NCBI GenBank assembly: GCA_964011275.1
Contig: CAXGOB010000013.1
Span: forward strand, 16,033-80,032
Direction: 5' to 3'
Origin: UBA7328 sp002471345
Lineage (GTDB): Bacteria > Bacteroidota > Bacteroidia > Chitinophagales > Saprospiraceae
Length of the DNA: 64,000 nucleotides
Shown: positions 36,277 to 44,567 of the stretch, one piece after another
How positions within the stretch are numbered: position 1 is the first letter of the stretch
How the letters are laid out: every line of letters starts with the position of its first letter
Notes under the pieces: model-generated
What the model was told of the DNA's origin: nothing
Seen by the model: the letters and a program-made list of their open reading frames with translations, nothing else
Databases searched by the model: none
Position numbers and translations under genes: made by a program

Positions 36277-36322
36277 AGGCACTTGGTTTTATAACGTGGA
36301 AAACTCTGGAATCGGACATTTT

Positions 36323-37330
36323 ATGAAATATCTTTTACTGACCTTAATGATCACAATAGGACATTCAGTAGGTCAAGCACAAGATCCAATATATAGCCAA
36401 TTTTACAACGCACCTTTACAATTAAACCCGGCCTTTGCTGGCAATAGTTCTTCGCCACTTGTTGCAATTAATTATAGAAATCAATGGCCCAATTGGGGAC
36501 CTAAAGCTTATGCTACTTATTCCGCTTCTTATGATCAATTTTTTGACAACATGAATAGTGGATTTGGTCTTAATATTACTAGTGACAATTCTGGAGATGG
36601 GATACTACTTACCAATAAAATTAGTGGTATTTACTCTTACAGGTTAAAATTCAATAATGAACTTCAAGCTAAAATTGGTCTAGAAGCTTCTGCAATTCAG
36701 AGTAGATTAGCTTGGGATAAATTGGTTTTTCTAGATCAGATAGACCCTGGGGGAGGATTTGAGACGGGGGGAGGAACTCTACTTCCTACCGGAGAAATCA
36801 GACCCGATAATTTAACACAAAATAATTTCGACTTCTCTTTTGGTATTCTATTATATAGCCCAAAACTCTATGGAGGAATTACTATTAAGCATCTTAACGC
36901 TCCTGATAATAAGTTTCTCAGCGATCCAGTGAATTTTTATAGTGGTCTCCCAATTCGCTTTTCTATGCATGCAGGATACACAATTGACATGAAATCAGGC
37001 AATAACGGAGGATTCGGCACGTTTTTAGCTCCTAGTATGATGTTTGTACAGCAATCTGATTTTACTCAGGTCAATGCGGGAGCTCTTTTCAATAAAGAAA
37101 GCTTTTTTGGCGGAGCATACTTACGATACACTATTTCTAACATTGATGCCGTTATTCTTTCGTTCGGTTGGAGGACAGAATTGTTTAAGATGAGTTATAG
37201 CTTTGATTTTACAATTTCAGAAGCCTCAGTACTTAACAGTGGCGGTGCTCATGAACTAGGTATAGTTATTAATTTTGGCGCTGACAAGAAAGGAACCGAT
37301 TACAACGATTGCTTTAAAATATTTAGATAA
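36323..37330 (+). CDS. PorP/SprF family type IX secretion membrane protein
   Basis: About 335 residues from the ATG at 36323 (MKYLLLTLMITIGHS, signal peptide ending GQAQ); the longer reading from a GTG at 36296 is less likely. The signature QDPIYSQFYNAPLQLNPAFAGN is diagnostic of the PorP/SprF family, and the rest is an outer-membrane barrel. Such proteins anchor or present type IX cargo; the paralogue family is large, so which cargo is unknown. It lies 24 bases before gldJ. Confidence 0.92.
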   Translation: MKYLLLTLMITIGHSVGQAQDPIYSQFYNAPLQLNPAFAGNSSSPLVAINYRNQWPNWGPKAYATYSASYDQFFDNMNSGFGLNITSDNSGDGILLTNKISGIYSYRLKFNNELQAKIGLEASAIQSRLAWDKLVFLDQIDPGGGFETGGGTLLPTGEIRPDNLTQNNFDFSFGILLYSPKLYGGITIKHLNAPDNKFLSDPVNFYSGLPIRFSMHAGYTIDMKSGNNGGFGTFLAPSMMFVQQSDFTQVNAGALFNKESFFGGAYLRYTISNIDAVILSFGWRTELFKMSYSFDFTISEASVLNSGGAHELGIVINFGADKKGTDYNDCFKIFR

Positions 37331-37354
37331 TTATTACTCCAAATTCTAAGGTTA

Positions 37355-38875
37355 ATGAGAAATATCTTTGTTTTTGTCGCTCTGGTGTCTTTGTGTGCAT
37401 CATGTGGCATCATAGGGAAAGGAAATAAAGGCGGAAAATCTGGAAGATCAGCTACAACTGGTTGGAAATACAATGATACCGAATGGGGTGGATTTGAGAA
37501 ATTAGATTATGAAGGTCAATTGGCTGCTCCAAATATGGTCCTCATAGAAGGAGGAACTTTTAACATGGGACAGACTGATGAAAGCCCAATGGGTGAGTGG
37601 AATAACTTGTCTAGAAGAGTCACAGTATCTTCATTTTATATGGATGAAACGGAAGTTCCTAATATTGCTTGGAGAGAATACGTGTACTGGTTAGAGACCA
37701 GGTATCCTACATATCCTGAGGTAGCTCAAAATGCGCTTCCTGATGAGAAAGTTTGGTATGAAGAGCTTTCGTATAATGATCCTTTTGTGGAAAATTATTA
37801 CAGGCATCCAGCTTATGATAATTATCCAGTAGTAGGTATCAACTGGAATCAAGCTCAAGAGTTTTGTAACTGGAGAACAGATCGTGTGAATGAGATGGTC
37901 CTTATAGAAAGAGGCGTGCTCAATCCAACTCCCGATCAAAAAGATACCGATGTCTTTACTACAGGGACTTATCTTGATGGTCAATATCAAGGAAATGTAA
38001 GAAAGAATCTTCCTGATCTAAGAACGGGTGGTGAAAGACCTGTGAAATATGAGGATGGCGTAATGATGCCATCTTTTAGATTGCCTACAGAGGCAGAATG
38101 GGAGTATGCAGCATTAGCATTACAAGGAAACCTAGAAAACCCCAAAGATGAATTAATCACTGATAGGAGATTTTACCCTTGGGATGGAAAGACGGCCAGA
38201 TATGAAAAGAGAAATAAGAATCAAGGAGCCATGTTAGCTAACTTCAAAAGGGGAAGAGGTGATTACATGGGTGTAGCGGGTAATCTTAATGATAATGCAC
38301 ATATACCAGGTCCTGTAGATGCATATTTTCCAAATGACTTTGGATTATATAATATGGCTGGTAATGTGAATGAGTGGGTAGCTGATGTTTACAGACCTTT
38401 AACATCTCAAACACTTAGAGATGCTGAAAATCAAGATCTCAACCCTTTCAGAGGGAATGTCTACAAAGAGAAATTGGTCGATGAGTATGGAAATGTAGTT
38501 GAGAAAGATAGACTAGGTAGAATGCAGTATAGATATGTCACTGATGAAGAACTAGAAGGCAGAGAAAACTATAGGACTGGTGATGCCAGAAACTATAAAG
38601 ATGGCGATGATGATTATGTAAGTTACGATTCAGGGAAATATACGCTCATTAGTGATAAGTCTAGAGTAATCAAAGGTGGTTCGTGGGCAGATAGATTATA
38701 CTGGTTGTCTCCTGGGACGAGAAGATATAAAGACGAGGACAAAGCGGATAGATCTTTAGGATTTAGATGTGCTATGACAAGAGTGGGTAGTCCTGCTGGT
38801 AATAATGATGCAGGTGGTTTGATGTTTTCAGAAGGAGGAAAGAAAAAGAAATCAAAGAAGAATAGGTACAAGTAA
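37355..38875 (+). CDS. gldJ: Gliding motility/type IX secretion lipoprotein GldJ
   Basis: 506 residues. Signal peptide with lipobox LCASC (SPII cleavage before Cys), a GK-rich linker, then a formylglycine-generating-enzyme-like domain: MVLIEGGTFNMGQ, RRVTVSSFYMDETEV, YYRHPAYDNYPVVGINWNQA, RLPTEAEWEYAA, LYNMAGNVNEWVADVY and LGFRCAMTR. The TGW...GGF stretch before the domain and the RHPAY-DNYPVVG text are GldJ-specific rather than GldK. The porU-porV-gldJ association is conserved in the phylum. murF follows, as in Flavobacterium (family knowledge). Confidence 0.88.
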   Translation: MRNIFVFVALVSLCASCGIIGKGNKGGKSGRSATTGWKYNDTEWGGFEKLDYEGQLAAPNMVLIEGGTFNMGQTDESPMGEWNNLSRRVTVSSFYMDETEVPNIAWREYVYWLETRYPTYPEVAQNALPDEKVWYEELSYNDPFVENYYRHPAYDNYPVVGINWNQAQEFCNWRTDRVNEMVLIERGVLNPTPDQKDTDVFTTGTYLDGQYQGNVRKNLPDLRTGGERPVKYEDGVMMPSFRLPTEAEWEYAALALQGNLENPKDELITDRRFYPWDGKTARYEKRNKNQGAMLANFKRGRGDYMGVAGNLNDNAHIPGPVDAYFPNDFGLYNMAGNVNEWVADVYRPLTSQTLRDAENQDLNPFRGNVYKEKLVDEYGNVVEKDRLGRMQYRYVTDEELEGRENYRTGDARNYKDGDDDYVSYDSGKYTLISDKSRVIKGGSWADRLYWLSPGTRRYKDEDKADRSLGFRCAMTRVGSPAGNNDAGGLMFSEGGKKKKSKKNRYK

Positions 38876-38901
38876 ATTGTAACTTTCTAAAAAGAATATT
38901 G

Positions 38902-38936
38902 AAAATCCTCACAGCTCAAGTTGTGGGGATTTTTTA
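38902..38936 (+). terminator. Terminator of gldJ
   Basis: 12-base stem AAAATCCTCACA / TGTGGGGATTTT with one G-U pair, loop GCTCAAGT, then a T-run. It lies 26 bases after the gldJ stop and overlaps the ORF extension before murF, arguing that murF starts downstream. Confidence 0.85.
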
Positions 38937-38975
38937 TTGATATTTTGTTTATTGATACATAACTACTCTTGCAAG

Positions 38976-40271
38976 TTGATTAAAAGATTATACACATTAT
39001 TTAAAAATTCATCGGGAGTATCTACTGACACTCGGGCTATTGAGGAGGGTAATCTCTTTTTTGCTCTCAAGGGTCCAAATTTCAATGGCAATAAATATGG
39101 CAAACAAGCTCTGAAAAATGGGGCCATTGCTGTAGTCTTAGATGAGAAACAGGATGATCTAGAACCTTCCCTTAGTGTGATTTATGTAGATAATGTTTTA
39201 TTGGCACTTCAGCGATTAGCAACTTATCATAGATCACAGATTAATGGAAATATAATTGGATTAACAGGGTCAAATGGCAAAACTACTACCAAAGAATTGT
39301 TGTTTGCTATCCTCAAAAGATATCGTTCAGAAACATACTGCACTACAGGTAATCAGAATAATCATATTGGAGTCCCACTTACATTATTATGTATTCCCTT
39401 ATCAGCCGAGTTTGTGATTGTAGAAATGGGCTCAAATCAACCCGGTGACATAGAAGAATTGTCTGATATAACAAATCCGGATTTTGGATTAATCACAAAT
39501 ATTGGTAAAACTCATTTAGAAAAATTAAAATCTCAAGAAGGAGTATTTATTGAAAAATCCAGCCTTTATAAAAAGATTAAAGAGAGGAAAGGTACTTTCT
39601 TTGTAAATGTAGGAGACCCATTTTTGAGTCAAATAGAGATGAAAGGGGCAATTGGATATTCAACTACTCAAACTAGTAGATATCAGATTAATACCGACTC
39701 AAAAAGTCTAGCATTATCATTTGAGTTGAAAAAAGGAAATGATGCTTTTTCTATTTCTACGAATCTCTTTGGAAATTATAACATTGAAAATGTCGCCGCA
39801 GCCCTTACTATCTCTGAATATTTTGAGATTCCCATAGAGACAAGTATTCAAGCAATAGAAGAGTATACTCCCTCTAATATGAGATCTCAAATCCTAAGAA
39901 CCGAGAAGGACAATATTGTGGTGGTAGATACCTATAATTCAAACCCCTTTAGCTTAAAAAAATCATTAGAACATTTTACAGAGGCCAGTGGAATAGTAAA
40001 ATATGCGATTATTGGAGACATGTTAGAATTAGGTGAATCTAGTAAAGAAGAACATGTGAAAGTGATTAAGAATGTAAAAAGTGGAGTGGAATACTTTTTT
40101 ATAGGAAGTTATTTTTATGCCTATAAACATCTGGGTAGATTGAATACTAGATTCTACAAGAGCAATAAAGAATTGATCGCTGAAATATCAAAGCTAAACA
40201 TCAAAAAGTCAAACGTCTTTGTTAAAGGATCCAGAGGCTTAGCCTTGGAGAAAGTGATACCTTATTTGTAA
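38976..40271 (+). CDS. murF: UDP-N-acetylmuramoyl-tripeptide--D-alanyl-D-alanine ligase
   Basis: About 431 residues. The TTG at 38976 (reading LIKRLYTLFKNSSGVSTDTRAI) matches the usual MurF start; the open frame extends back to 38937 but overlaps the gldJ terminator. MurF signatures: GVSTDTRAIEEGNLFFAL, the P-loop GLTGSNGKTTTKELL, EMGSNQPGDIEELSDI, and DTYNSNPFSLKKSLE. It adds D-Ala-D-Ala to the peptidoglycan precursor in the cytoplasm. Confidence 0.9.
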   Translation: MIKRLYTLFKNSSGVSTDTRAIEEGNLFFALKGPNFNGNKYGKQALKNGAIAVVLDEKQDDLEPSLSVIYVDNVLLALQRLATYHRSQINGNIIGLTGSNGKTTTKELLFAILKRYRSETYCTTGNQNNHIGVPLTLLCIPLSAEFVIVEMGSNQPGDIEELSDITNPDFGLITNIGKTHLEKLKSQEGVFIEKSSLYKKIKERKGTFFVNVGDPFLSQIEMKGAIGYSTTQTSRYQINTDSKSLALSFELKKGNDAFSISTNLFGNYNIENVAAALTISEYFEIPIETSIQAIEEYTPSNMRSQILRTEKDNIVVVDTYNSNPFSLKKSLEHFTEASGIVKYAIIGDMLELGESSKEEHVKVIKNVKSGVEYFFIGSYFYAYKHLGRLNTRFYKSNKELIAEISKLNIKKSNVFVKGSRGLALEKVIPYL

Positions 40272-40281
40272 TTAGAATCGA

Positions 40282-41172
40282 TTAAATTGTTGTCTCAATA
40301 GCAAGAGATATTCTTTTTGAAATCTCATTATTACAAGCCATTTCATAATCTCTTTTGGAGCAAGCCATATGCATATGACCTTCTTCAGTGGGTACTTTGA
40401 CCCACCATCTGCCAGATTCGGCACTTTTTACAAATTGAAGCTCTTTGTCATAGGGCTCACTTACAACTGAGAATACCAGATTTTCAGGATCAGAGATATT
40501 TTGATCCATATTTCTCAATTTTACCCCTTCACTGACATACCAAAGAAGATTGGCCACATTACAAGCCATCATATCATTGGGGTCATTATTCAGGTTTATT
40601 CCCAAGAAAAATACATTTTCAATTAAATCAGAGGCACCAATAAATTTGGCTATTTGACATGCTTCTTCAATAGTAAGCCCTGTAGTATTAGATCTGAGAT
40701 ATCCGTTCTGATCTCCTCTCCTAATAGCATTCATGTTAAATACAGCAATGTCAGAAGTTCGCAATACTATTTCACTTATATCAGGTGATGTTTTAATATC
40801 TTTTAATCTAAAGATTCTTTCAGATGGCAGATCATTAAGTTCACCATTAAAACAATGATTTTGTATTGCTAATGTTCTGATAATCAATTCTTTATTATGT
40901 ATCAAATTAAGAATGTGCTTCCCGCTACCATTCTCAATAAGAGTAATTGCCTGAGAATCACTTAAGTCATTTAATGCATGATAAAAGTCGTCAGAAGAAT
41001 CTTGATTGATAAGTGAAATATTAAGCCCTGGTTCATCCTTCTGATGTCCAATAAAAGGTAAGTCTCGTGATGTTCGTAGATCAAGAGCATTATGATCAAT
41101 AGGGCTCAAGATTTCTAACGTCTTTCCTACTTTATTTATGACAGAAAGACTACCTGTTACATTTATCATCAT
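40282..41172 (-). CDS. Degenerate arginase-family protein (formimidoylglutamase-like, metal site lost)
   Basis: 296 residues. The C-terminal half aligns with the Bacteroidota formimidoylglutamase-like arginases: TGLTIEEACQIAKFIGASD, NVANLLWYVSEG, and SGRWWVKVPTEE with DYEMACNNEI. The metal-binding core is altered: AVFNMNAIRRGD has Asn146 and Asn148 where the family has Asp-x-Asp/Ser (SFDMSAVR). The usual GGGH and DAHxD motifs are not visible in the N-terminal half, which is shorter than normal. A folded but probably non-catalytic relative is the best reading. It is convergent with murF (11 bases) and has a -7 element. Confidence 0.6.
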   Translation of the reverse strand: MMINVTGSLSVINKVGKTLEILSPIDHNALDLRTSRDLPFIGHQKDEPGLNISLINQDSSDDFYHALNDLSDSQAITLIENGSGKHILNLIHNKELIIRTLAIQNHCFNGELNDLPSERIFRLKDIKTSPDISEIVLRTSDIAVFNMNAIRRGDQNGYLRSNTTGLTIEEACQIAKFIGASDLIENVFFLGINLNNDPNDMMACNVANLLWYVSEGVKLRNMDQNISDPENLVFSVVSEPYDKELQFVKSAESGRWWVKVPTEEGHMHMACSKRDYEMACNNEISKRISLAIETTI

Positions 41173-41208
41173 AAGAACTTTGAATTATTAGAAATTAATA
41201 ACGCATTA

Positions 41209-41216
41209 CAAATTTA
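41209..41216 (-). promoter_or_regulatory. Putative -7 element (TAAATTTG) of the arginase-like gene
   Basis: Full TAnnTTTG match on the minus strand, 37 bases before the start codon. No spaced TTTG is seen. Confidence 0.35.
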
Positions 41217-41277
41217 TTCAATATGATTCATATAGTTTATTTTATTATAAAAATTATTATAATATGTAAAGAGTTTA

Positions 41278-41285
41278 TACTTTTG
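41278..41285 (+). promoter_or_regulatory. Putative -7 element (TACTTTTG) of the OmpA gene
   Basis: Full TAnnTTTG match, about 105 bases before the start codon, in an AT-rich region without other signals. Confidence 0.3.
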
Positions 41286-41390
41286 ATTTTATACATTAAG
41301 ATTTTATACCATCCGACTTAAGAAACAGCTTGTACGTACGCTGATAAGAGAGCCTATCGCGAATAGATCTATTTTAACAAATAATCAGAT

Positions 41391-43316
41391 ATGATTAACT
41401 TTAAGTTGTTGTTTGCATTAGCTCTGATGCTTTTATCATTTCCTATAATCTCTCAAGAGGATGATTCAGACAATGAACTTGGTACACAAAATGATACTTG
41501 GATCACTCCTCTGATTACAGATGAGATGACTACAAATCCTGAACAAACGCAGCAATGGAGACAAGGACAAAACAAATTTCCAGCAAGACCTAAAGATGCA
41601 TGGGAGCTTGGAATCCATGCTGGACATTTTTTCATAGATGGTGATGTAGATAGAAAGCTACCAGCAGGATATGGGACTGGTTTATCTCTTAGAAAATCTA
41701 TTAATTATATTGCTTCTATAAGGTTTGATTTATTCTATGGAAGAGCTAAAGGGTTAGAGACACAACCTTGGAGGCATAGGACAGGAGGTGGAGGACTTGT
41801 AGAAAATACATTTAGCGCTTATGCCAATAATTCAAGAGATGATCAATATTGGTTTCCTTCTCATGATACTAGATATATCTATGGAGCGATGCAATGTGTT
41901 TTTAATCTTACAAATATCTTGTTCCATAGAGAGAGAAATAAGTGGAATACATATCTGACCATTGGAGCAGGTTTGGACAATCATAAAACTATGCTTGACC
42001 TTTTAGATGGTAATGGTCAAGCCTATACTGATTTGGTATCAAGATCAGGATTTAGTCCTCAGTTATTTGATACAAGATCTGGGAGAAGTGATATCAAGAC
42101 AAATCTGGAGAGTATATATGATGGAACATATGAAACAGAAGGGTTTAAGAAGGCTGGTATTTTTAGATTAGGAGACGAAACAAATATTCATGTTGTATTT
42201 ACTGCATCTGCAGGAATAAGTAGAAAGATATCTAAGCGACTGAATATTGGATTTGAGCATCAAATAATGGCCTCAGATAATGATTATCTGGACGGGATTA
42301 AATTCAGAACTGCTGGTGATCAAACTAATAATGTAGACATAGGGCATTATACTAATCTTCGTCTTGGAATCAATATGGGAAATTTCTCAAAGAGAACAGA
42401 GCCTTTGTATTGGTTAAATCCTATGAGTACTCTTTATGGAGATGTAGCGGAGATGAAATCTAGGGGAGCTCTGGATTTAACAGATAGCGATAACGATGGA
42501 GTTATTGATATGTTGGATCAAGAACCTGATTCTGAGGCAGGATGTTTAGTGGATACACGAGGGATAACTCTTGACAGTGATGGTGATGGAATTGCTGACT
42601 GTAAGGATATCGAGCCATATTCTCCTCCTGGATATAGTATATCTGAAGATGGAAAAGCTATTATCACTGATAACAATGGACTTACAGAAGCAGATGTAAT
42701 AAGGATTATAGAATCCACATGTGAAGGTTGTCATAATCAAGCTTTGAGTTCTACCACAACTCCAGATGGAAGAGTAATCTACGGCACATCTGGTATTGAC
42801 TCTTCTGGAGCTGTTACCAATATGGTGACTACGGCATGTGGAAATTGGTTCTTGCCTATGGTGCATTTTGACCTTGACAAATACAGAATTAAACCTGAAG
42901 CTTACGCCGCAATGCACCAGGTAGCTGATGTTATGAATAAATGTCCTTCTATGTGCATCACTGTTCATGGGCATACAGATGCTAGAAACTCAAATGATTA
43001 CAATAGAGTGCTGTCCTATAAAAGGGCGAAAGAAGTTATAGACTATTTATCTCTAAATTATGGTATTGACAGGTCTAGATTCAAGCTAATGTTTGGTGGA
43101 GAAGAAAGCCCATTGATTCCAAATCTTCCGGATCATCACTTTACATCTAGAGAACAAGAGGTAATGCAATTTATGAATAGGAGAGTAGAGTTCAGAGTAT
43201 GTACAACTACAGACCACGAAATGTCCGCCCCTTCAGGTCCAAATGCTGGTTCAAAAACGGGTGGGTCTTCTAGACCAGGATCAAAATATAGCGATAATAA
43301 AAATTCAAAATACTAA
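41391..43316 (+). CDS. OmpA family outer-membrane protein with thrombospondin type 3 repeats
   Basis: 641 residues: signal peptide (MINFKLLFALALMLLSFPIIS), a beta-barrel part (about 60-360), calcium-binding TSP3 repeats (DSDNDGVIDMLDQEPDS, DSDGDGIADCKDIEP), then a Cys-containing linker and an OmpA-like domain (FDLDKYRIKPEAYAAMHQVAD through GHTDARNSNDYNRVLSYKRA). That last domain grips peptidoglycan, so the protein ties outer membrane to cell wall. The C-terminus is a Gly/Ser tail. It is a single gene with its own terminator. Confidence 0.9.
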   Translation: MINFKLLFALALMLLSFPIISQEDDSDNELGTQNDTWITPLITDEMTTNPEQTQQWRQGQNKFPARPKDAWELGIHAGHFFIDGDVDRKLPAGYGTGLSLRKSINYIASIRFDLFYGRAKGLETQPWRHRTGGGGLVENTFSAYANNSRDDQYWFPSHDTRYIYGAMQCVFNLTNILFHRERNKWNTYLTIGAGLDNHKTMLDLLDGNGQAYTDLVSRSGFSPQLFDTRSGRSDIKTNLESIYDGTYETEGFKKAGIFRLGDETNIHVVFTASAGISRKISKRLNIGFEHQIMASDNDYLDGIKFRTAGDQTNNVDIGHYTNLRLGINMGNFSKRTEPLYWLNPMSTLYGDVAEMKSRGALDLTDSDNDGVIDMLDQEPDSEAGCLVDTRGITLDSDGDGIADCKDIEPYSPPGYSISEDGKAIITDNNGLTEADVIRIIESTCEGCHNQALSSTTTPDGRVIYGTSGIDSSGAVTNMVTTACGNWFLPMVHFDLDKYRIKPEAYAAMHQVADVMNKCPSMCITVHGHTDARNSNDYNRVLSYKRAKEVIDYLSLNYGIDRSRFKLMFGGEESPLIPNLPDHHFTSREQEVMQFMNRRVEFRVCTTTDHEMSAPSGPNAGSKTGGSSRPGSKYSDNKNSKY

Positions 43317-43349
43317 TTACATAGGTTCTCTGAAAAGGGAAATGATTTA

Positions 43350-43379
43350 GGAACAATTTCATTGAAATTGTTCCTTTTA
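43350..43379 (+). terminator. Terminator of the OmpA gene
   Basis: Perfect 11-base stem GGAACAATTTC / GAAATTGTTCC with a 3-base loop and TTTT, 33 bases after the stop. Confidence 0.85.
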
Positions 43380-43907
43380 CTTTTTGTGAAAAAATCTGTT
43401 TTCTCTTCTGCCTGGATCAGTATATTTTTAAGTAAATCTATCTTTTGTCGTTCACATCGCTGTTGCAAATGGAATAAATATGAGCTCTTTTTGGGGGCAA
43501 TGTAGATACAATGTGTCATCTATATGCCTTTAATTTCTTTTTGAATTATTGTAGAGTATAAAATTGCTGTTCTAAACGTCGCTTACTTGATAATTTTTTT
43601 TAAGACGATTTATTAAAATAAAATTAAAACATATTATATATTTGTAGTATGTGTTTCATGTTTATGAAACATTCCAATCGATGTGAATAATAGTACCAAG
43701 CTTTTTGTACGCTAATAATTTCAGTTAGAATACAATCAAAAGACGTTAATGAATTCGGTCTTGTTCAGAATTCTAACATAATGTTCTATGATTAAAGTAA
43801 GTGAAAACTAGATGAATGCGTTGTTTTGCTAAGAGCGCTAATCAGTCGAATAGAGAAGAAATATAAGTGCTGGAGTTAGAATAGAGATAAAATTTATCCG
43901 AGGAATT
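43380..43907. other. 528-base AT-rich gap before the first giant gene
   Basis: No convincing gene on either strand. It holds a -7-like TATATTTG (43637-43644) and, 8 bases on, a dyad TGTTTCAT-GTTT-ATGAAACA (43652-43671) at the expected transcription start. This would make a leader of about 255 bases before the ATG at 43908. Nothing else was recognised. Confidence 0.5.
43652..43671 (+). promoter_or_regulatory. Dyad TGTTTCAT-GTTT-ATGAAACA before the first giant gene
   Basis: Perfect 8-base inverted repeat with a 4-base centre, directly after a -7-like element at 43637-43644. It could be an operator or a 5'-end hairpin. Confidence 0.4.
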
Positions 43908-44546
43908 ATGAAGTTTTGGTCAATGTTACATCATACAGTTCTGAGATGTGTTGATTTTACATCAACAAGGAATTCATCCAGACTTTTGAACTTAACTTTC
44001 ACATTCCTTTTTTCTTTACAGTATTTCAATTCGTCAGCTCAATTAATTCAAGCGAACCAAGTTATTCCAACAGGGTCCTATATAGTAGATATGGGTGTGG
44101 TTCCTCAAAATGTGGGCAATGCATTGAAACCCTATGGGATGATTTTCGAATTGTTAAGAGAAGAACATGTTCCTATTCTTTGGGCCATTAATCCAAATAA
44201 GGCACAAGATGGTGTTGATTTCACATATAATGGAAATAACTATAGAGGAGGTCCATTTATCATCCCCGGTGATTATAGATCCGCTTCAATTAATGCAATA
44301 ATCTCGAATTGGGAATCACAAGGGGTTGTTGGAGTAACTACCACATCTGACTTCATAGCACCAATTTATTGGTCGATGGATTGGATTCTAACTTGGACTT
44401 TAGATGCCGCCAATGGTAAGATAGCCAAGGATTATTTGGATAAAGCAGGAATACCGGATTCATATTATAACTGGGTCAATCCTCAAGATTTAAACTGCTG
44501 TAATGACTTGTTTATCATGCCTCATGCTGATCCTAAATGGAGCTAG
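43908..44546 (+). CDS. Giant secreted protein 1, fragment A: signal peptide and start of the shared N-terminal module
   Basis: 212 residues up to an in-frame TAG (44544-44546). A long n-region and a hydrophobic segment (LTFTFLFSLQYFNSSA) form the signal peptide. The shared module begins at IPTGSYIVDMGVVPQNVGNA and includes LWAINPNKAQDGVDFTYNG, GGPFIIPGDYRSASIN and DLFIMPHADPKWS. The second giant gene carries the same module and reads through this point (HPDWNSHSHLLDW), so the TAG interrupts one domain. This is the 5' part of one broken gene spanning 43908-53131. Confidence 0.75.
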   Translation: MKFWSMLHHTVLRCVDFTSTRNSSRLLNLTFTFLFSLQYFNSSAQLIQANQVIPTGSYIVDMGVVPQNVGNALKPYGMIFELLREEHVPILWAINPNKAQDGVDFTYNGNNYRGGPFIIPGDYRSASINAIISNWESQGVVGVTTTSDFIAPIYWSMDWILTWTLDAANGKIAKDYLDKAGIPDSYYNWVNPQDLNCCNDLFIMPHADPKWS

Positions 44547-44567
44547 CATAGTAATCTTTACGATTGG

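Noticed and set aside
43313..43519. 68-codon minus-strand frame after the OmpA gene
   Set aside because: It covers the OmpA terminator hairpin and has no recognisable domain or neighbour support.
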